64,000 nucleotides of DNA from Vulcanimicrobiota bacterium (GTDB lineage: Bacteria > Vulcanimicrobiota > Vulcanimicrobiia > Vulcanimicrobiales > Vulcanimicrobiaceae), in NCBI GenBank assembly GCA_027306785.1, contig DAHUZB010000010.1:62001-126000 (forward strand), in the 5' to 3' direction. The notes beneath the pieces are model-generated. The model was not told the origin of the DNA and did no database searches. It saw only the letters and a list, made by a program, of their open reading frames with translations. The stretch's first letter is position 1. Each line of letters begins with the position of its first letter. The position numbers and the translations under genes were made by a program. Positions 55,795 to 64,000 of the stretch are shown here, piece after piece.

Positions 55795-58058
55795 GGATAC
55801 ACCTCGCGCAACGGCGCGCTCCATACGTCGCGTAAGCGATGCAGATCGAATGCTTCGTCGTCGATCGCGAGCACCGGTTGATCGGTCGTCACGCCGATCT
55901 CCCACACGCCTTCGACATCGTCGGCCAAGCCTTCGAACGCCTCCACGTCGGCGGCGGCGATCTCCACCACGAACCCGCCCGTCTCGGCAAAGAGCGCTTC
56001 CAAATCGCCGACCGCGCCGTGCGTCCACTGCCACGGCTCGTCGATCTGCACGCCGATCGGCGCGCGCCCGCGGCGCAGCGTCGGAAACGCCATCTCGCAG
56101 AGCGCCGTCGCCAGGCCGCCGTTGCCCACCTGATGCGCCGAGCGCAGCAGGTTCGCACGGGCCGCGTTGAGCACGAGCGCGTGCTGCGCCGCCGCGAAAT
56201 CGTAGTCGATGCGCGGCAGCACCGCTTCGTGTCGGCCGAGCACGTCGAGCAGCACCGAGCCGCCGAGCGCGTTCTGCGGACGGCCGATATAGTAGAGCAC
56301 CGATCCCGCCGCCTTGAGCGGCATCGTGACCACGTGCGCAACATCCTCGATGGCGCCGACGCACGCGACGATCGGGGAGGCCGGAATCGCCTTACCGCCC
56401 GCCGACTCGTTGTACAAGCTCACGTTACCCGAGACGTACGGCGCGTCGAACGCCGCCGACGCCTGCGCGAGCCCCGCGATCGACGCGACGAACTCACCCA
56501 GATGATCCGGCTTGCGCGGGTTGCCGAAGTTCAGACAGTCGGTAAGCCCGATCGGGCGCGCGCCGACCGCGACCACGCGGCGCACCGCTTCGTACACCGC
56601 ATGCTCGGCCGCGAGACGCGGATCGAGTTTCGCGTAGCGCGGATTGCCCGCCACGCCGAGCGCCACGCCGAGCGGCGCACCGGGTACCGGCGCGAGCACA
56701 CCCGCATCGGCCGCGCCGCGCGGCAACACCGTGCAGCCCCGCACGACCGAGTCGTAGCGTCGGTAGAGCGGCTCGCGCGAGCAGACGTCGCGATGCGCGA
56801 GCACGCGCTCGAGCAGTTCGTCCAACTGCACGCCGGTCACGAGCGGACGCTCTTCCGCCGCGCTCGGTGCCGGCTGCGCGTACGGTAGTTCGTCGCGAAT
56901 GGAGCCGGTCAGAAAATCGATCTCGACGTCCATCACCGTCTCGCCGTGATGGCGCAGCACGTACCGCGTTTCGTCGGTCACGGTGCCGATCACCACTGCG
57001 CGCGCGTTATGCGCGATCTGCGGCAGCGTAAACTCTTCGTTGTAGATGCGCAGCACGTCGGCGGTGATCTCCGGCGGCAGCACCCAAATCAGGCGCTCTT
57101 GCGTCTCGCCGACCGCGATCACCTCGGGCTTGAGCCCGTCGATCGCCAGATTGACCTTGTCCAGATCGATCGTCGCGCCGTAGCCGCCCGCCGAGCAAAT
57201 CTCCGCCGAGCAGCCCATGATGCCGCCCGCGCCGAGATCCTTGAATCCCACGGTCAGTTTGCGCTCGCGCAAATAGCCGAACACGCGATAGCTCGCGCGC
57301 ATCAGCACGTTTTTCAGGAACGGATCGGGCACCTGAACCGCGCCCTTGTTCGACGCTTCGTCGGCCGCATCGAGCGTCAGCGACGAAAACGAAGCGCCGC
57401 CGAAACCGCTCGGATCGGTCGCCTTACCGACGAGCACGATATCCCAGCCGCCCGCGCCCTTCGGTGCGTACGAATGGATGATCTCGGACTCTTTGACGAT
57501 TCCCATCGCGACGACGTTGACCAAGCAATTGTCGTCGAAGCGCTCGTCGAAATAGACGTCGCCCGCGATGTTCGGCACGCCGATCGCGTTGCCGTAGGCG
57601 GAGATGCCGTCGACCGCGCCCTGCGCGACATAGCGCTGATGCGATTGCGCGTCGTCCACGCGTCCGAAACGCAGCGGGTCCGCGACCGCGATGACCTCGG
57701 CGCCCATACAGAGCACGTCGCGCACGATGCCGCCGATGCCGGTCGCCGCGCCTTCGAACGGCACGACCTGCGAGGGGTGATTGTGCGACTCGTGCGCGAT
57801 GACGATGCCGTAGCGCTCGCCGTCGTGTTCGCCGAGATGCAGAATGCCCGAATCCTCGGCCGGCCCGAGCACCACCGACGCGCCGTCGGTCGGCAGCGTC
57901 TTCAGATGATGGCGGCTCGACTTATAGCTGCAATGCTCGCTCCACTGCGCGTCGAACGCGTGCAGCTCCACCACGCTCGGTTCGCGGCCGAGCCGCTCGG
58001 CGATGCGGCGCAGTTCGTCGGGACGCAGCGCGACGTTCGCCGTCTCCGCGCTAGCCAA
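55791..58058 (-). CDS. purL: FGAM synthetase large subunit (small-type PurL)
   Basis: This ATP-dependent amidation subunit converts FGAR to FGAM. At about 755 residues it is the small PurL that works with PurS and PurQ. Motifs: FDAQWSEHCSYKSSRHHLKTLP, VIAHESHNHPSQVVPFEGAATGIGGIVRDVLCMGA, FKDLGAGGIMGCSAEICSAGGYGATIDL and GLTDCLNFGNPRKPDHLGEF. The probable start is TTG 58058, overlapping the purC stop by 8 nt. No ATG or GTG is suitably placed, and the frame opens only at 58103. The end overlaps purQ by GTGA. Confidence 0.95.
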   Translation of the reverse strand: MASAETANVALRPDELRRIAERLGREPSVVELHAFDAQWSEHCSYKSSRHHLKTLPTDGASVVLGPAEDSGILHLGEHDGERYGIVIAHESHNHPSQVVPFEGAATGIGGIVRDVLCMGAEVIAVADPLRFGRVDDAQSHQRYVAQGAVDGISAYGNAIGVPNIAGDVYFDERFDDNCLVNVVAMGIVKESEIIHSYAPKGAGGWDIVLVGKATDPSGFGGASFSSLTLDAADEASNKGAVQVPDPFLKNVLMRASYRVFGYLRERKLTVGFKDLGAGGIMGCSAEICSAGGYGATIDLDKVNLAIDGLKPEVIAVGETQERLIWVLPPEITADVLRIYNEEFTLPQIAHNARAVVIGTVTDETRYVLRHHGETVMDVEIDFLTGSIRDELPYAQPAPSAAEERPLVTGVQLDELLERVLAHRDVCSREPLYRRYDSVVRGCTVLPRGAADAGVLAPVPGAPLGVALGVAGNPRYAKLDPRLAAEHAVYEAVRRVVAVGARPIGLTDCLNFGNPRKPDHLGEFVASIAGLAQASAAFDAPYVSGNVSLYNESAGGKAIPASPIVACVGAIEDVAHVVTMPLKAAGSVLYYIGRPQNALGGSVLLDVLGRHEAVLPRIDYDFAAAQHALVLNAARANLLRSAHQVGNGGLATALCEMAFPTLRRGRAPIGVQIDEPWQWTHGAVGDLEALFAETGGFVVEIAAADVEAFEGLADDVEGVWEIGVTTDQPVLAIDDEAFDLHRLRDVWSAPLREVYP

Positions 58059-59250
58059 TCGCGACTCCCGGCGGCATCTGCCCCTGCTGCTGCAGCATCG
58101 CATCGGCCTGCAGCACCGCGGAGCGCGCGTTCGCCTGCATCAGCAAGGTGCGGCCGTACAACACCGTGTCGTCGAGCGCGAGCATCTTCGCGCACTGCAT
58201 CGCGACCGCGTGCGCGTCGCCGTCCCAGCCGAAGACCGGCGACGACGAGGCCGCGTCGAGCATCGCGCGCAGCATCTCGTCGCCGCCGACCGCGACGAAA
58301 AAGACCCGCGCGAACGTCGCTTCGAGTTGCTGCACGAGTTGCAGCACGTAGCCCGGCGTGCGCGACGGGCTCGCGACGTGCCGCACCGTCGGCAAGCCGA
58401 GCTGCTGTAGTGCCTGTGCGACCGTATTGCCCTGCTCCACGCGTTCGGCGCCGTCGCAGATGATCGCGGCCATCCCCGGACGCATCACGGGGAAGGTGCC
58501 GACCAGATCGGCGACCTGCTCGTACGCGGCTTTCACGCGCGCGAGCGCTTCGTCGTTGACCTCGGGCAGGTTGCGATACATCTGCTTGTCGAGCATCAGC
58601 TCTTCGCGGCCCTGCGGCCAGATGCGCCACGAATCGTTGTCGATCACGTCGGCGATCACGAGCTGCCCCTTATCCGGTCCGCTCATCACGCGTCCGAATT
58701 CGATCTTCAGATCGACGAGCAGCACGTCGCGCTTGCGCCACGCATGCGCCAAAATCTCGAACGTCAGACGCGCGAGCTCGGTCATCACGCCGAGCTCCTG
58801 CGGCGACGCGATCGCGTCGCCCACGATCTGATCCGGCGAGATCATCGGGTCGTGCCGCGCGTCGTCCTTCAGGAAAAACTCGATCACGCGCGGCACCATC
58901 AGCGCACCGCGGCCGATTCCCGGATTGCGCTTGACGAACGATCCCGCCGCCACGCCGCGCACCACCACTTCGAGCGGAATCATCGCGGCGCGACGCACCA
59001 ACATCTCGTTGTTGTCGTCGTCTTCGCCGCCGCTCAAGTAATGCGTCGGCAATCCGCATAGGTTCAGCAGACGGAAGACGCGCGCGGTCGTCTGGGCGGC
59101 CAAGCGCCCCTTCCCCGCGATCACGTTCTTGCGTGCACCGTCGCCCGCCGAGATGTTGTCGGTCTGCGTCACCACCAACTGATCCGGCGACCCCGGGTAC
59201 TCGAAGAGCACCTTGGTCTTGCCGCGCGCAATCTCAATGCCTTTGTTCAT
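58051..59250 (-). CDS. purC: SAICAR synthetase fused to a degenerate PurE-like domain
   Basis: Residues ~1-245 are PurC, joining CAIR and aspartate: IARGKTKVLFEYPG, VTQTDNISAGDGARKNVIAGKG, VVVRGVAAGSFVKRNPG and LLVDLKIEFGRV...VIADVIDNDSWRIWP. Residues ~255-395 resemble a PurE/AIR carboxylase, as in the animal PAICS fusion, with QALQQLGLPTVRHVASPSRTP, ARVFFVAVGG and a C-terminal helix. The catalytic-His motif (SAHRTP in E. coli PurE) reads SPSRTP, and the GSDSD motif is absent, so carboxylase/mutase activity is unlikely. The domain may only aid oligomerisation or channelling. ATG 59250 overlaps the small ORF stop. Confidence 0.9.
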   Translation of the reverse strand: MNKGIEIARGKTKVLFEYPGSPDQLVVTQTDNISAGDGARKNVIAGKGRLAAQTTARVFRLLNLCGLPTHYLSGGEDDDNNEMLVRRAAMIPLEVVVRGVAAGSFVKRNPGIGRGALMVPRVIEFFLKDDARHDPMISPDQIVGDAIASPQELGVMTELARLTFEILAHAWRKRDVLLVDLKIEFGRVMSGPDKGQLVIADVIDNDSWRIWPQGREELMLDKQMYRNLPEVNDEALARVKAAYEQVADLVGTFPVMRPGMAAIICDGAERVEQGNTVAQALQQLGLPTVRHVASPSRTPGYVLQLVQQLEATFARVFFVAVGGDEMLRAMLDAASSSPVFGWDGDAHAVAMQCAKMLALDDTVLYGRTLLMQANARSAVLQADAMLQQQGQMPPGVAIG

Positions 59251-59477
59251 TTTGAAGGCGTTCCGCCCTGGGCGGAGCCTGCCCTGAGCCCAGTCGAAGG
59301 GCGCCCCCCACGTTGTGGGGCCCCCGTGCCTCGGGCCGCGTACGCCTGGGTTACCGGCGTTGATTCCCCTGGGGCGGCCCTACGTAGCGTGGTTGCCGTT
59401 GCGGTCGTAGCATCGGGACCTCGGCGGGTATCGGGACCTCGGCGAATTCCGGGACCTCGGCGGGTGTTCGTGAGCAT
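59247..59477 (-). CDS. Possible 76-residue Arg/Pro-rich small protein between purB and purC
   Basis: ATG 59477 follows the purB stop by 2 nt, with AGAGGT upstream inside purB. The frame ends in TGA overlapping the purC start (ATGA), so translation would be coupled on both sides. The product begins with three RRGP(G/D) repeats (residues ~6-21), encoded by tandem CGGGACCTCGGCG units, and its C-terminal part is encoded by a copy of the dispersed repeat (STGLRAGSAQGG). No family is recognised. It may be a real spacer-translated peptide keeping ribosomes moving, or just repeat expansion in an open frame. Confidence 0.4.
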   Translation of the reverse strand: MLTNTRRGPGIRRGPDTRRGPDATTATATTLRRAAPGESTPVTQAYAARGTGAPQRGGRPSTGLRAGSAQGGTPSK

Positions 59478-59479
59478 GG

Positions 59480-60895
59480 TTAGACCTCTACGATCTTTTG
59501 CTTGGGGAAGGCTGGTAGAGATTCGATTTTTTCGGCGACGGCTTTGGCGCGGGTGGGGGCGGTGCCGACGTGTTTGCCGGGGTCGAGGAGGCGGCGGATC
59601 TCGGCGGGGTCGACCAGGGCGGTGAGGGCCGGGTCGGCGGCGAGCGTCTGCGCGAGCGGGTTGTCCTCGCCGCGGGCGAGCGCGGCCCAGGCTTCCATCG
59701 CCGCGCCGCGGATCTGCTCGTGCAGCTCCTGGCGGTTGCCGCCCGCGCGCGCGGCCTCCATCATCACGGCTTCGGTGCCCGCGAACGGGCCGTAGGTACG
59801 CAGGTTGTGCGCGATGCGGCGCTCCTCGACGCGCAGACCGTCGATCACCTTGCGCGCAAGCGTGATGATCTCGTCGGTGCAGAGCAGCGCTTCGGGAAGC
59901 GTGGTGCGGCGGTTCGCGCTGTCGTCGAGCGTGCGCTCGAGATAGTTCGTGGCGGCGTTCTGCCACGCCACGTCGCTATAGCCGAGCAGCAGGCGCGCGA
60001 GCGAATCGATGCGCTCGCAGATGATCGGATTGCGTTTGAACGGCATCGCCGAGCTACCGACCTGCGACTTGCCGAAGGGTTCGGCGACCTCGCCGAACTC
60101 CGGGCTCGAGAGAATGCGCACGTCGGCTGCGAACTTCGAAAGCGACGCCCCGATACCGGCGAGCGCGGAGAGCAGCAGATAGTCGAGCTTGCGCGGATAG
60201 GTCTGCGTGGCGATCTCGCGCGCTTCCAACCCGAACGCCGCGAGCACGTGCGCTTCCAACTCGCCGGAGCGACCGCTGTGATCGAGCAGATGCTCGTACG
60301 ACGCCGCCGTGCCGACCGCGCCGCGCAACCCCTTGGTCGTGAGTTGTTCGAAGACGAAGCGCGCGTTGGCGTCGTCGATCAGCAGATCTTGGGCGTACAC
60401 GGCGAGACGATAGCCGAGCGTCGTCGGTTCGGCGGGCTGCAAGTGCGTGAACGCCATGCAGACCAGATCGCCGTACTGCCGGATGCGCTGCGCAAAGCTC
60501 GCGAGTAACCCGCGGAGATTCTCGCCCACCATCGCGAGCGCCAGGCGCAAGCGATAGGTTTCGACCGTGTCCTCGATGTCCATCGAGGTGGCGCCGAGGT
60601 GCAGCTTGCCGCCGCCCACCGTCGCCTGCGATGCGAAGACGCGAATCTCGGCCATCAGGTCGTGATGGATCTCGCGTTCGATTTCGAGCGCGGCATCGAC
60701 ATCGACCGCGTGCGCGTGCGCGCGTAGATCGGCGACTTCTTCCGGGGTGACGAGCCCCTTGGCGGCCTGCGCTTCGGCGAGCGCGACCCAAACCGCACGC
60801 CACAATTTGCGGCGTTCTTCTTCGGAGAATAGCGTGCGAAGCTCGGCTCGGCCGTATCTCCAAGAGAACGGCGACGCATACGTACGGTAATCCAT
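59480..60895 (-). CDS. purB: Adenylosuccinate lyase
   Basis: This fumarase-superfamily lyase splits SAICAR to AICAR and adenylosuccinate to AMP. The 471-residue product has SPFSWRYGRAELRTLFSEEERRKLWRAVWVALAEAQ at the N-terminus, HLGATSMDIEDT (catalytic base region), FTHLQPAEPTTLGYRLAVYAQDL, and the signature GSSAMPFKRNPIICERI with its flexible loop. It leads the purB-(small ORF)-purC-L-Q-S-P series. It starts 25 nt after the AAA protein gene, so it may share an upstream transcript. Confidence 0.96.
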   Translation of the reverse strand: MDYRTYASPFSWRYGRAELRTLFSEEERRKLWRAVWVALAEAQAAKGLVTPEEVADLRAHAHAVDVDAALEIEREIHHDLMAEIRVFASQATVGGGKLHLGATSMDIEDTVETYRLRLALAMVGENLRGLLASFAQRIRQYGDLVCMAFTHLQPAEPTTLGYRLAVYAQDLLIDDANARFVFEQLTTKGLRGAVGTAASYEHLLDHSGRSGELEAHVLAAFGLEAREIATQTYPRKLDYLLLSALAGIGASLSKFAADVRILSSPEFGEVAEPFGKSQVGSSAMPFKRNPIICERIDSLARLLLGYSDVAWQNAATNYLERTLDDSANRRTTLPEALLCTDEIITLARKVIDGLRVEERRIAHNLRTYGPFAGTEAVMMEAARAGGNRQELHEQIRGAAMEAWAALARGEDNPLAQTLAADPALTALVDPAEIRRLLDPGKHVGTAPTRAKAVAEKIESLPAFPKQKIVEV

Positions 60896-60920
60896 GGGAC
60901 GAGCCTCCGTTCGCCCCCGG

Positions 60921-63044
60921 CTAGAGCGCCGCCTCGTCGTCTTTGGTCGCAGGGCTCGCCGGCGTCGCCGGCTCGAAATCCGCTAACGCGAAGACCACCC
61001 GGTCGGGCGTACCGGCGTCGATCGCGCGCAGCGCCGCGCGGCGCCCCGCCTCTTCGACATACTGCTTGAGATCTTCGGCGGTCATGCCCTCGCTGCGCGC
61101 CTCGAGCTCGTCCATCGCCTCTTCCAGGTCGAACGCGAGCGGACGCTCGGCGAGCAGTTCGCGTAGCTTCGCACGCCGCGCCGGGCCGTCGAGCTCGGTG
61201 AGGTCGATGAACTCCGGGAAGCGCTCGCGCAGTTCGGGCTCGAGCGCGTCGGCGTCGGCGACGGAGGCGAGCACGAAGATCGGCTCGCGCGACGCGACGA
61301 TCTCGTCGATGGTGAACGCCAGGTGCGCGATCGCCCCCGGGTCACCGTACTCCGAAAGCTCGACCGCGAGCAGCGCGCGGCCGGTGGCGCGGGCGTGGAC
61401 GATGGCATCGTCGAGCCGCTCCAGGGTGGCCTCGACCAACGGCAACGCGGTCTGATCGGCCAGCGAGTTGATCACGGTCTGCCGCGCGTCGCGCGACGGT
61501 CCTCCGATGAGCACGGCACGCGGGACGACGATGCCCTGCGACTCCATCGTCTCCACGTGCGCGAACATCGCTGAGAGCAGCCGGTTGCGCGCGATGACCG
61601 GCGCCGAAAGTTCGACGTCGGCGTGCGGAAGCTGCGCCGGTGCCTCGCCGTCGAGCACGGTCGTCATCGGCCCGTCGCCCGCATCCGCGGTCGCCGAGAA
61701 GTCGAGCAGCGTGCCGAAGTGCGCGATCGCCGCCGGATCGACGCCTTCGCGCGTCTCCGCACCCGCCACCACCCACACGTCGGTGCGATCTTCGAGCGCG
61801 TCCCACTCCTTGAAGAGCGCCTGCTCCACTTCGCGCCGCATGGCTTCGTACTGCGCCGATCCCGCGCCCGCGAAAAACTTGTCGGCTTCGTCGATGAAGA
61901 CGATCGAGCGCGTGCGCTTGGCCTGATCGAAGACGCGCGCGACGGTCGAGGCGCCCTGCCCCACGTAGCCGATCTTGATCTGCGAGAACGAGATCTTCAG
62001 CAGCGTCGCCGCGCTCGCGCGGGCGAGCGTCTGCATCACGTCGGTGAGATCGAGCCGATCGCCGCTCACGAGGAAGGCGCCGCGACGAATCGCGGGATCG
62101 CCCAAGCGAAAGAGCACGACCTGGCGCAGCAATCGATCGCGGGCCGCCGCGGGCAGCATCAACGGGCGCACGATCGCCGCGGTGCCGTCGAATTCGCGCA
62201 GTTCGGCTTCGAGCGCGTGCACGCGATCGTCGAGATCTTTGCGCGTGCCGTAGCGCCGCACGATCTCGCGGAAATCGTTCGCGTGCTTCTCCACCGTCGG
62301 CAGATGCCGCTCGAGCGCGCGTTGGAAGAACACGCCGTACGCGCGCACGAACGGATTCTCGAGGTCCGCGTGAACGAGCGTCGGTTTGCGATCGGGGAAC
62401 CGCGTGAGCAGCACGTTGCTGCGGCGTTCGTCGATGACTTCGATGAAGGTCTCGAGCATCGCGTCCTTGTCGCGCACGCCCGGAATCTTCCAGGCCCGAT
62501 CTTCGAGCCTGCCGTTGGTCGGGCCGTCGAAGCCGATCAGCGGATGGTTCAGCCCCGTTTCGTAGCGTGAGAAGGCGACGAAGCGGATATCTTTGCCGTC
62601 GGAGCCGAGATACGAAGAGCGCGCCTTACGCAACGGCGCGAGACACTGATCGCGCGCGACGAAATATCCGGCCACCGCGCACACCGCGTAGAGCGCGATC
62701 GCGATCACGGCACCGGTTGCCTGCAACAGATACGCCCCGCCGATCAACACGCCGACCGCGAGCGCGAGACAGAACCACCGATATCCGCCCACCCAGCCGA
62801 ACGTCAGCGCGTCGCTGATGTTCTCGCGATCGCGCATGCGCTGCTGCTGCCCGTACACGTCGCGCCAAACCGCGGCGATCATCGTATCGAGCGCGGCACG
62901 AATCTCGCCCAGACGCGCGCCATCGGCGGCGATCTGACGATCGAGATCGTCGCGTTCCGCGCGCGCGCGGTCGACATCGTCGATCAGCAGCTGCTTCGGA
63001 TCGATCGACGCGGGGCCCGATTCCGTGGGCGTAAGGACCTCCAT
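60921..63044 (-). CDS. Membrane-associated AAA-type protein with degenerate nucleotide-binding sites
   Basis: The 707-residue product (ATG 63044) has an N-terminal coiled region (RARAERDDLDRQIAADGARLGEIRAALD), two membrane segments (about residues 90-130), and two AAA-like modules. Module 1 (~305-460) keeps a Walker B (IVFIDEADKFF, residues 381-391) and pore-like IGYVGQGAST, but the Walker A position reads VSGDRLDLTD. Module 2 (~530-690) has GGPSRDARQT instead of GPPGTGKT. It ends in an AAA lid-like helix bundle (SEGMTAEDLKQYVEEAGRRAA). Overall it resembles FtsH/CDC48-type proteins that have lost ATP binding. It follows holA by 8 nt. Function is unknown. Confidence 0.72.
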   Translation of the reverse strand: MEVLTPTESGPASIDPKQLLIDDVDRARAERDDLDRQIAADGARLGEIRAALDTMIAAVWRDVYGQQQRMRDRENISDALTFGWVGGYRWFCLALAVGVLIGGAYLLQATGAVIAIALYAVCAVAGYFVARDQCLAPLRKARSSYLGSDGKDIRFVAFSRYETGLNHPLIGFDGPTNGRLEDRAWKIPGVRDKDAMLETFIEVIDERRSNVLLTRFPDRKPTLVHADLENPFVRAYGVFFQRALERHLPTVEKHANDFREIVRRYGTRKDLDDRVHALEAELREFDGTAAIVRPLMLPAAARDRLLRQVVLFRLGDPAIRRGAFLVSGDRLDLTDVMQTLARASAATLLKISFSQIKIGYVGQGASTVARVFDQAKRTRSIVFIDEADKFFAGAGSAQYEAMRREVEQALFKEWDALEDRTDVWVVAGAETREGVDPAAIAHFGTLLDFSATADAGDGPMTTVLDGEAPAQLPHADVELSAPVIARNRLLSAMFAHVETMESQGIVVPRAVLIGGPSRDARQTVINSLADQTALPLVEATLERLDDAIVHARATGRALLAVELSEYGDPGAIAHLAFTIDEIVASREPIFVLASVADADALEPELRERFPEFIDLTELDGPARRAKLRELLAERPLAFDLEEAMDELEARSEGMTAEDLKQYVEEAGRRAALRAIDAGTPDRVVFALADFEPATPASPATKDDEAAL

Positions 63045-63052
63045 TTCTATGT

Positions 63053-64000
63053 TTATCGGCGGCTGAGACCGGAAAGCTCGGCCGTGATTCGTTCGACCAA
63101 GGTACGGTGATCCTCCGGGTCGTTCCCGGCCGCGCCCGTCACGATCGCCTCCACCCCGCGGACGGCCCGCTCGTAGGCAACCCGCGCGCGCCGTTCGCCG
63201 ATCCGGCCGGCGAGTGGCCGCAGCACCCGCTCGCGCCAGCGCGCCCGCGCGGGTAGCTCTCCGCCCGGCCGGGCCATCTCCCAAATCAGCCCGCACTCGG
63301 TCGCGAGCGCCGAGAGCAGCGGAATCGCCGCCCCGCGCGGATCGTTGGCAAAAAATTCGTGGGCGATCGCAAGCGCCTCGGCGGCCTTGCCCTCCACGAG
63401 CGCGCTCGCGTAGAGGTAGGCTTTGGGGTCTTCGATCGCGAGCGACTCGCCCTCGAGATCCTTGTAGGTGATCTTCTTCCCGGCGAGCGCGAGCTTTTCG
63501 AGATCGTTGCGGACGGCCGCGAGATCGGCCTCGCTGCGCGCGAGTTCGTTGATCACGCGCGGCTCCGCGGTCGCGCCGAGCTGCGCGAGCAGTTCGTTTA
63601 CGAACCGCGCGCGCGTCTCTTCGTTGGCGGTGGTGTCGATCCGGAGCGCCGCACGCCCCAGTTGCGCCCCGAGCGGCTGCGGACGCTGCGCGCGCGGCGA
63701 GAGCAGATCGAGGATCACGAGCGTGTTGCCGTCGGGCACGGATTGCGCGACTTCGAGCAGATCGCGGCGCGGCTGCGCTTTGAGCGCCTGCGCGTCACTG
63801 ACCACGACCACGCGGCGTTCGGCCAGAAACGGCATCGCCTGCACCGCCTCGCGCACACGCGCGGCATCGCTCCATTCCGATGCCGGCACGCGTTCGAGAT
63901 TCAGATCGCGCATCTCGGGCAGCAATCGATCGAGCAGCACGTCGAGCGCGCGCTCCGCGAGCGCGCGTTCGGTGCCTTCGATCACGACGAGGCTGCCAAT
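63053..64000 (-). CDS. holA: DNA polymerase III delta subunit, 5' end beyond window
   Basis: About 315 residues are visible, reading from the right edge (IGSLVVIEGTERALAERALDVLLDRLLPEMRDLNLERV) to the stop at 63053. The order of features is that of HolA, the clamp-loader subunit that opens the beta clamp: an N-terminal mononucleotide-binding-like fold (AMPFLAERRVVVVSDAQAL; NTLVILDLLSP), then IDTTANEETRARFVNELLAQLGATAEPRVINELARSEADLAAVRNDLEKLALAG, and a C-terminal helical domain ending ERITAELSGLSRR. The true start lies outside; ATG 63985 is internal. It is followed 8 nt later by the AAA-type protein gene. Confidence 0.85.
   Translation of the reverse strand: MGSLVVIEGTERALAERALDVLLDRLLPEMRDLNLERVPASEWSDAARVREAVQAMPFLAERRVVVVSDAQALKAQPRRDLLEVAQSVPDGNTLVILDLLSPRAQRPQPLGAQLGRAALRIDTTANEETRARFVNELLAQLGATAEPRVINELARSEADLAAVRNDLEKLALAGKKITYKDLEGESLAIEDPKAYLYASALVEGKAAEALAIAHEFFANDPRGAAIPLLSALATECGLIWEMARPGGELPARARWRERVLRPLAGRIGERRARVAYERAVRGVEAIVTGAAGNDPEDHRTLVERITAELSGLSRR

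Overview
The window is high-GC bacterial DNA from a diderm. It carries a TonB-dependent receptor, a YaiO-type outer-membrane barrel, lipoprotein and signal-peptide genes, and cydAB. Protein-coding density is high, and a family of short GTGTCACCCTGAGC..GTCGAAGGGC repeats is scattered between and inside genes. Archaeal-type PurP, LexA boxes of the CGAAC-N4-GTTCG type and this repeat family together suggest an uncultured, deep-branching phylum such as Candidatus Eremiobacterota/Vulcanimicrobiota (WPS-2). That placement is an inference and no rRNA is present to confirm it.

Left accessory region (1-8.6 kb). It starts with the N-terminus of a Z1-type ATPase. Next comes a compact putative signalling module: a 64-residue exported peptide with three DTIGGGF heptads, a LuxR-family regulator starting 5 nt after it, two matching 16-bp palindromes in the promoter region, and a divergent degenerate HD-GYP-like gene. 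A frameshifted LigD-polymerase-like/nuclease fusion gene and two damaged or overrun genes follow. Last is a type II restriction-modification operon (NgoMIV-like endonuclease, Vsr, C5 methyltransferase) that has a LexA-type box upstream and abuts a truncated propeller gene.

Amino-acid region (8.5-14.3 kb). thrC-thrB and hom-metY-metX are two consecutive operons. Each is preceded by a sigma70-like promoter, a nearly leaderless leader-peptide gene (10 Thr codons; 7 Met plus 5 Thr codons) and a strong terminator hairpin, which is the layout of transcription attenuation. metX carries repeat sequence inserted in frame in place of a conserved segment.

Middle region (14.5-48 kb). It holds a TonB receptor, an isochorismatase-like hydrolase, a GNAT-PurN fusion with purM, leucyl aminopeptidase, an MFS exporter, panB-bluB, and a BI-1/purF/ClC/mmuM operon. 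A SplB-like radical SAM gene lies behind a LexA box. A translationally coupled envelope/polysaccharide-type operon (40.3-34.0 kb, minus strand) faces a putative glycosidase. purD, guaA, tpx, a His-rich methyltransferase, an AraC regulator and a retropepsin-like protein follow.

Right region (48.5-64 kb). A nearly continuous minus-strand series runs holA, an AAA protein, purB, a small ORF, purC-purE-like, purL, purQ, purS-like, purP, a secreted protein, cydA, cydB and a second purP. Together with purF, purN, purM, purD and guaA, most of the purine pathway is here. The FAICAR step is assigned to ATP/formate-dependent PurP rather than bacterial PurH. No tRNA, rRNA or CRISPR was recognised.
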